This document shows positions 61,823-64,000 of a DNA stretch of 64,000 nt, in pieces. Origin of the DNA: Dyella ginsengisoli LA-4 (lineage in GTDB: Bacteria; Pseudomonadota; Gammaproteobacteria; Xanthomonadales; Rhodanobacteraceae); contig NZ_AMSF01000063.1 in assembly GCF_000334915.1 (NCBI RefSeq), positions 1-64,000 of the forward strand. The letters run 5' to 3'. Position numbers and translations under genes: made by a program. The notes beneath the pieces were generated by a model. The model was not told the origin of the DNA and ran no database searches. It saw only the letters and a list, made by a program, of their open reading frames with translations. The first letter of the stretch is position 1. Every line of letters starts with the position of its first letter.

Positions 61823-62935
61823 TCAGGGCTTGCGGGTGTCCGCCCTCTCGGGCGACGCCTTGGCGCGTTGCGCGGTGTCCGCCGGACACCATGTCGGCAG
61901 CCGCTGCCCGGCGCGATAGCGTGCGACGCACTCGCGCAGTTCCTCGTCGACCGCGCGCGCCGGCGTATCGACCGGACAACCGTAGGGCAGCGGCCCCTGC
62001 GCACGATAGGCCGCGATGCAGGTGGCCAGCGACGGCGGTGCCGGCGCATGCGGATCCTTCGCCAGCGGTGGCGGCGGCATGTTCAGGCGTTCGTCGCCAT
62101 CGTTGGGCGGCGGCGGGGCCGGCGGCAGACCGCAGAACGGCGTGGGAACGCCCAGCAGGGTCTTGCACTTCAGGTGCACACCGTGCGGCAGGTTCACGGT
62201 CTTGCTGCTCGGCCCCTTGCCGTGCAGGGCTCCGACCAGTTTGCGCAGCCCCGCCTGTGCGGCGTTCTCGCCCGGCGGCGGGAAATACTGCTCGAAGCGG
62301 GTCGAACGGTAGGGCACCGGCGAGGTGTGCTGCATCACCTTCATGTCGCCGGTGGGCTTGCGCTGGATGTAGTCCGGCACGGGTGCCGACGTGCTGGCCG
62401 ATGCCACCGGCAGGCGCGCCACGCCATCGCGATCGAACAACGACGGCAGCCGCGGGGCCACGCTTGTGGCCGGGGCCGGAGCTGCCCCGGTCGGCTGCAC
62501 CTGCATGGCGTCCCGCCTGGGCGTCTCGTGTGCCCGCGGAGGCCGCTGTGGTGCCTGCAGGGCCGGCGGCGGAGGCGGGGCCGGCTGGCTCGTCCGGGGG
62601 ATGAACCGCACCTGCAGCACCGAGGCATCCGGAGCCACCTCGCCAACGTCGAACGGCACCGCCGGCCGTGGCTGCATCGCGTGCCACAGCACCAGCGCGA
62701 AGAACCCGTGCAGCAGCGCCACCACGACCCAGGCGAGCCGCCTGCGGCGACGCCCGCGCGGCCAGGGACGGCGGCGCAGGCGCTGCAGCAGGGCACGCGT
62801 GTCATCGTCCAGCGGGGCCAACCCGGGCGGCGGTGTCCAACGGTGCGGGTCGGGCAAAGGCGTGGGTTCGATGAGCGACCTCGTGAGGCATGGCGCGGCT
62901 CCGGCAAGGTGTGGACCAGACTCCTCCCCGGACAA
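61823..62935 (-). CDS. Proline-rich membrane-anchored repetitive protein, paralogue B
   Basis: About 370 residues, with an Arg-rich cytoplasmic N-terminus, a membrane segment (LAWVVVALLHGFFALVLWHA), a shorter Pro/Ala linker and a C-terminal region (YIQRKPTGDMKVMQHTSPVPYRSTRFEQYF and LPHGVHLKCKTLL) clearly paralogous to the gene just downstream at 59774. A further Cys-rich tail (CIAAYRAQGPLPYGCP, CVARYRAGQRLPTWCP) is duplicated within the protein. The start is uncertain: no ATG is in frame ahead of the membrane segment, so I use a TTG at 62935; others are possible. Adjacent and same strand as paralogue A. Confidence 0.72.
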   Translation of the reverse strand: MSGEESGPHLAGAAPCLTRSLIEPTPLPDPHRWTPPPGLAPLDDDTRALLQRLRRRPWPRGRRRRRLAWVVVALLHGFFALVLWHAMQPRPAVPFDVGEVAPDASVLQVRFIPRTSQPAPPPPPALQAPQRPPRAHETPRRDAMQVQPTGAAPAPATSVAPRLPSLFDRDGVARLPVASASTSAPVPDYIQRKPTGDMKVMQHTSPVPYRSTRFEQYFPPPGENAAQAGLRKLVGALHGKGPSSKTVNLPHGVHLKCKTLLGVPTPFCGLPPAPPPPNDGDERLNMPPPPLAKDPHAPAPPSLATCIAAYRAQGPLPYGCPVDTPARAVDEELRECVARYRAGQRLPTWCPADTAQRAKASPERADTRKP

Positions 62936-63294
62936 ACCGCGAGGTCTTACGGACCCCCGGCAGCGCGCCGGGTTCCCTGCGACCTTGCCGCCCCTTGACC
63001 GCGGCGCCGGATGGGAGAACCCTCGCCGGGCGGCTTTCGCCGCCTCTCTCCGCCATGACCGCCCGGACGCACGCGCGCCGCGGACGACCATGACGGCCCG
63101 TCAACGAACGCCGCGCCCCGCGGCCTCGTGCGGCGCCGTCGACGCCGGCACGGGACCCGCGTTCGCGCGCAGGAGGGTCCTGTCATGTCCGTATCGAGGA
63201 GCAAGTTTCCCGCCAGCCAAGCCCGCCGGTCGCCGCATCCAGCGCGGTGGACCGGCTGCCCACCAAGCCTTGTCGAACGACCCGGGAGGCCGTC
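62936..63294. other. Intergenic region before the EF-G-like gene
   Basis: About 360 bases between the divergent paralogue B and the EF-G-like gene. It holds two GC-rich hairpin-prone stretches (around 63000-63055, CGCCGGGCGGCTTTCGCCGCC) but I recognise no riboswitch, promoter or gene in it. A GGGAGG ribosome site lies just before 63295. Confidence 0.5.
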
Positions 63295-64000
63295 ATGAAC
63301 GCGCCCCCCGTGGTACCTACCGAAAACATCCGCAACATCGCCCTGGCCGGCCACGCCGGCAGCGGCAAGACCAGCCTCTTCGAGGCCCTGCTGTACGCCG
63401 CAGGCGTGATCCAGGCCCAGGGCACGATCGAACGCGGCAACACCTTCTCCGACACCGATGCGCAGGAAAAGGCCCGCGGCCATTCCATCGACACCTGCCT
63501 GGCCTCGCTGACGCACGGCGACTGCCGCATCCAGCTGATCGACACCCCCGGCTACGCCGATTTCCGCGGCCCCGCGCTGGCGGCGCTGGCCGCGGTGGAC
63601 ACGGTGGCGGTGGTGGTCAACGCCGCCAACGGCATCGAGCACGGTACCCGTCGCATGGTCGAGCACGCGCGCCAGCGTGGCCTGGCCTGCGTGCTGGTGG
63701 TCAACCGCATCGACAGCGACGCCGCCGCGCTGCCCGCGCTGGTGGAGGACCTGCGCGAGGCGTTCGGCCGCGAATGCCTGCCGGTGAACCTGCCTGCCGC
63801 GGGCGGCACCGAGGTGCGCGACGCGTTCTTCCAGCGCGAGGGCGACACCGATTTCTCCTCGCTGGGCGAGGCGCACCAGCAGCTGATCGACCAGGTGGTG
63901 GAGATCAACGAGACCGTGATGGGCGCCTACCTGGACACCGGCGAGGACGCGATCACGCCGCAGCAGCTGCACGACGCGTTCGAGCAGTGCCTGCGCGAAC
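63295..64000 (+). CDS. Elongation factor G-like GTPase, 5' part only
   Basis: The first 235 residues of an EF-G-family protein, cut by the window end. G1 is GHAGSGKTSL, G2/G3 region DTCLASLTHGDCRIQLIDTPGYADF, and G4 is VVNRIDSD. Absence of the usual GITI segment between G1 and G3 and the divergent G-domain suggest the 'EF-G-like/FusA2' paralogue group rather than the main translocase. The ATG follows GGGAGG. Full domain composition and role cannot be judged from this fragment. Confidence 0.85.
   Translation, partial: MNAPPVVPTENIRNIALAGHAGSGKTSLFEALLYAAGVIQAQGTIERGNTFSDTDAQEKARGHSIDTCLASLTHGDCRIQLIDTPGYADFRGPALAALAAVDTVAVVVNAANGIEHGTRRMVEHARQRGLACVLVVNRIDSDAAALPALVEDLREAFGRECLPVNLPAAGGTEVRDAFFQREGDTDFSSLGEAHQQLIDQVVEINETVMGAYLDTGEDAITPQQLHDAFEQCLRE

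Overview
The window is a GC-rich (about two-thirds G+C), densely coded chromosomal segment of a gammaproteobacterium, most likely Xanthomonadales (Lysobacterales), probably the Rhodanobacteraceae side (Rhodanobacter/Dyella-like). The evidence is the murD2-murL pair for peptidoglycan glutamate, a lysC-lysA fusion protein, 'transmembrane repetitive' proline-rich proteins, and xanthomonad-type palindromic intergenic repeats. I saw no tRNA, rRNA, CRISPR array, prophage or complete insertion sequence. Most of it reads as core chromosome; the accessory signals are one small islet at 14.7-17.0 kb and several repeat-rich intergenic spaces.

Layout. 0-10 kb, minus strand: YoaA/DinG-type helicase, TPR lipoprotein (LpoP-like), PBP1B (mrcB), an SDR-type nucleotide-sugar-epimerase-like protein, a membrane-anchored TPR protein and RelA. 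10-14.6 kb: a small secreted protein, then HrpA (minus), which carries an in-frame palindromic repeat. 14.7-17 kb: an islet with an asparagine-synthetase-like enzyme followed by a 55-residue peptide gene and a terminator. 17-20.5 kb: dps behind an OxyR-type operator, and an M16 peptidase. 20.5-30 kb: a very large GAF/PAS/GGDEF/globin/EAL protein, divergent from a GH17-GT2 glucan synthase (NdvB-like), then tamA-tamB and an M13 peptidase lipoprotein. 36-42.4 kb, minus: methyltransferase, murD2, murL and the LysC-LysA fusion. 42.4-43.4 kb: a 1-kb mosaic of inverted repeats with a hexanucleotide microsatellite. 43.4-50.4 kb: class I fumarase, three related small outer-membrane beta-barrels, a PhzF protein and a secreted sedolisin. 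50.5-54.7 kb: APC permease and a two-subunit molybdenum hydroxylase-like pair that has lost key residues. 54.7-59.8 kb: two overlapping photolyase-like genes, an Old Yellow Enzyme, an OhrR-type regulator and ChaC. 59.8-63 kb: two paralogous proline-rich membrane proteins. 63.3 kb to the end: the start of an EF-G-like GTPase.

Themes. Envelope building is heavily represented: PBP1B with a candidate activator, TamA/TamB, the MurD2-MurL route to D-Glu, diaminopimelate synthesis by the LysC-LysA fusion, a glucan synthase beside a c-di-GMP enzyme, and small OMPs. Oxidative, electrophile and light stress form a second theme: OxyR-dps, OhrR-OYE-ChaC and the photolyases. The best candidates for something undescribed are the asparagine-synthetase-like/55-aa peptide cassette, the molybdenum hydroxylase pair in which both subunits lost redox or catalytic residues, the photolyase pair in which the second protein lacks the N-terminal antenna domain but carries an extra C-terminal one, and the paired proline-rich membrane proteins.
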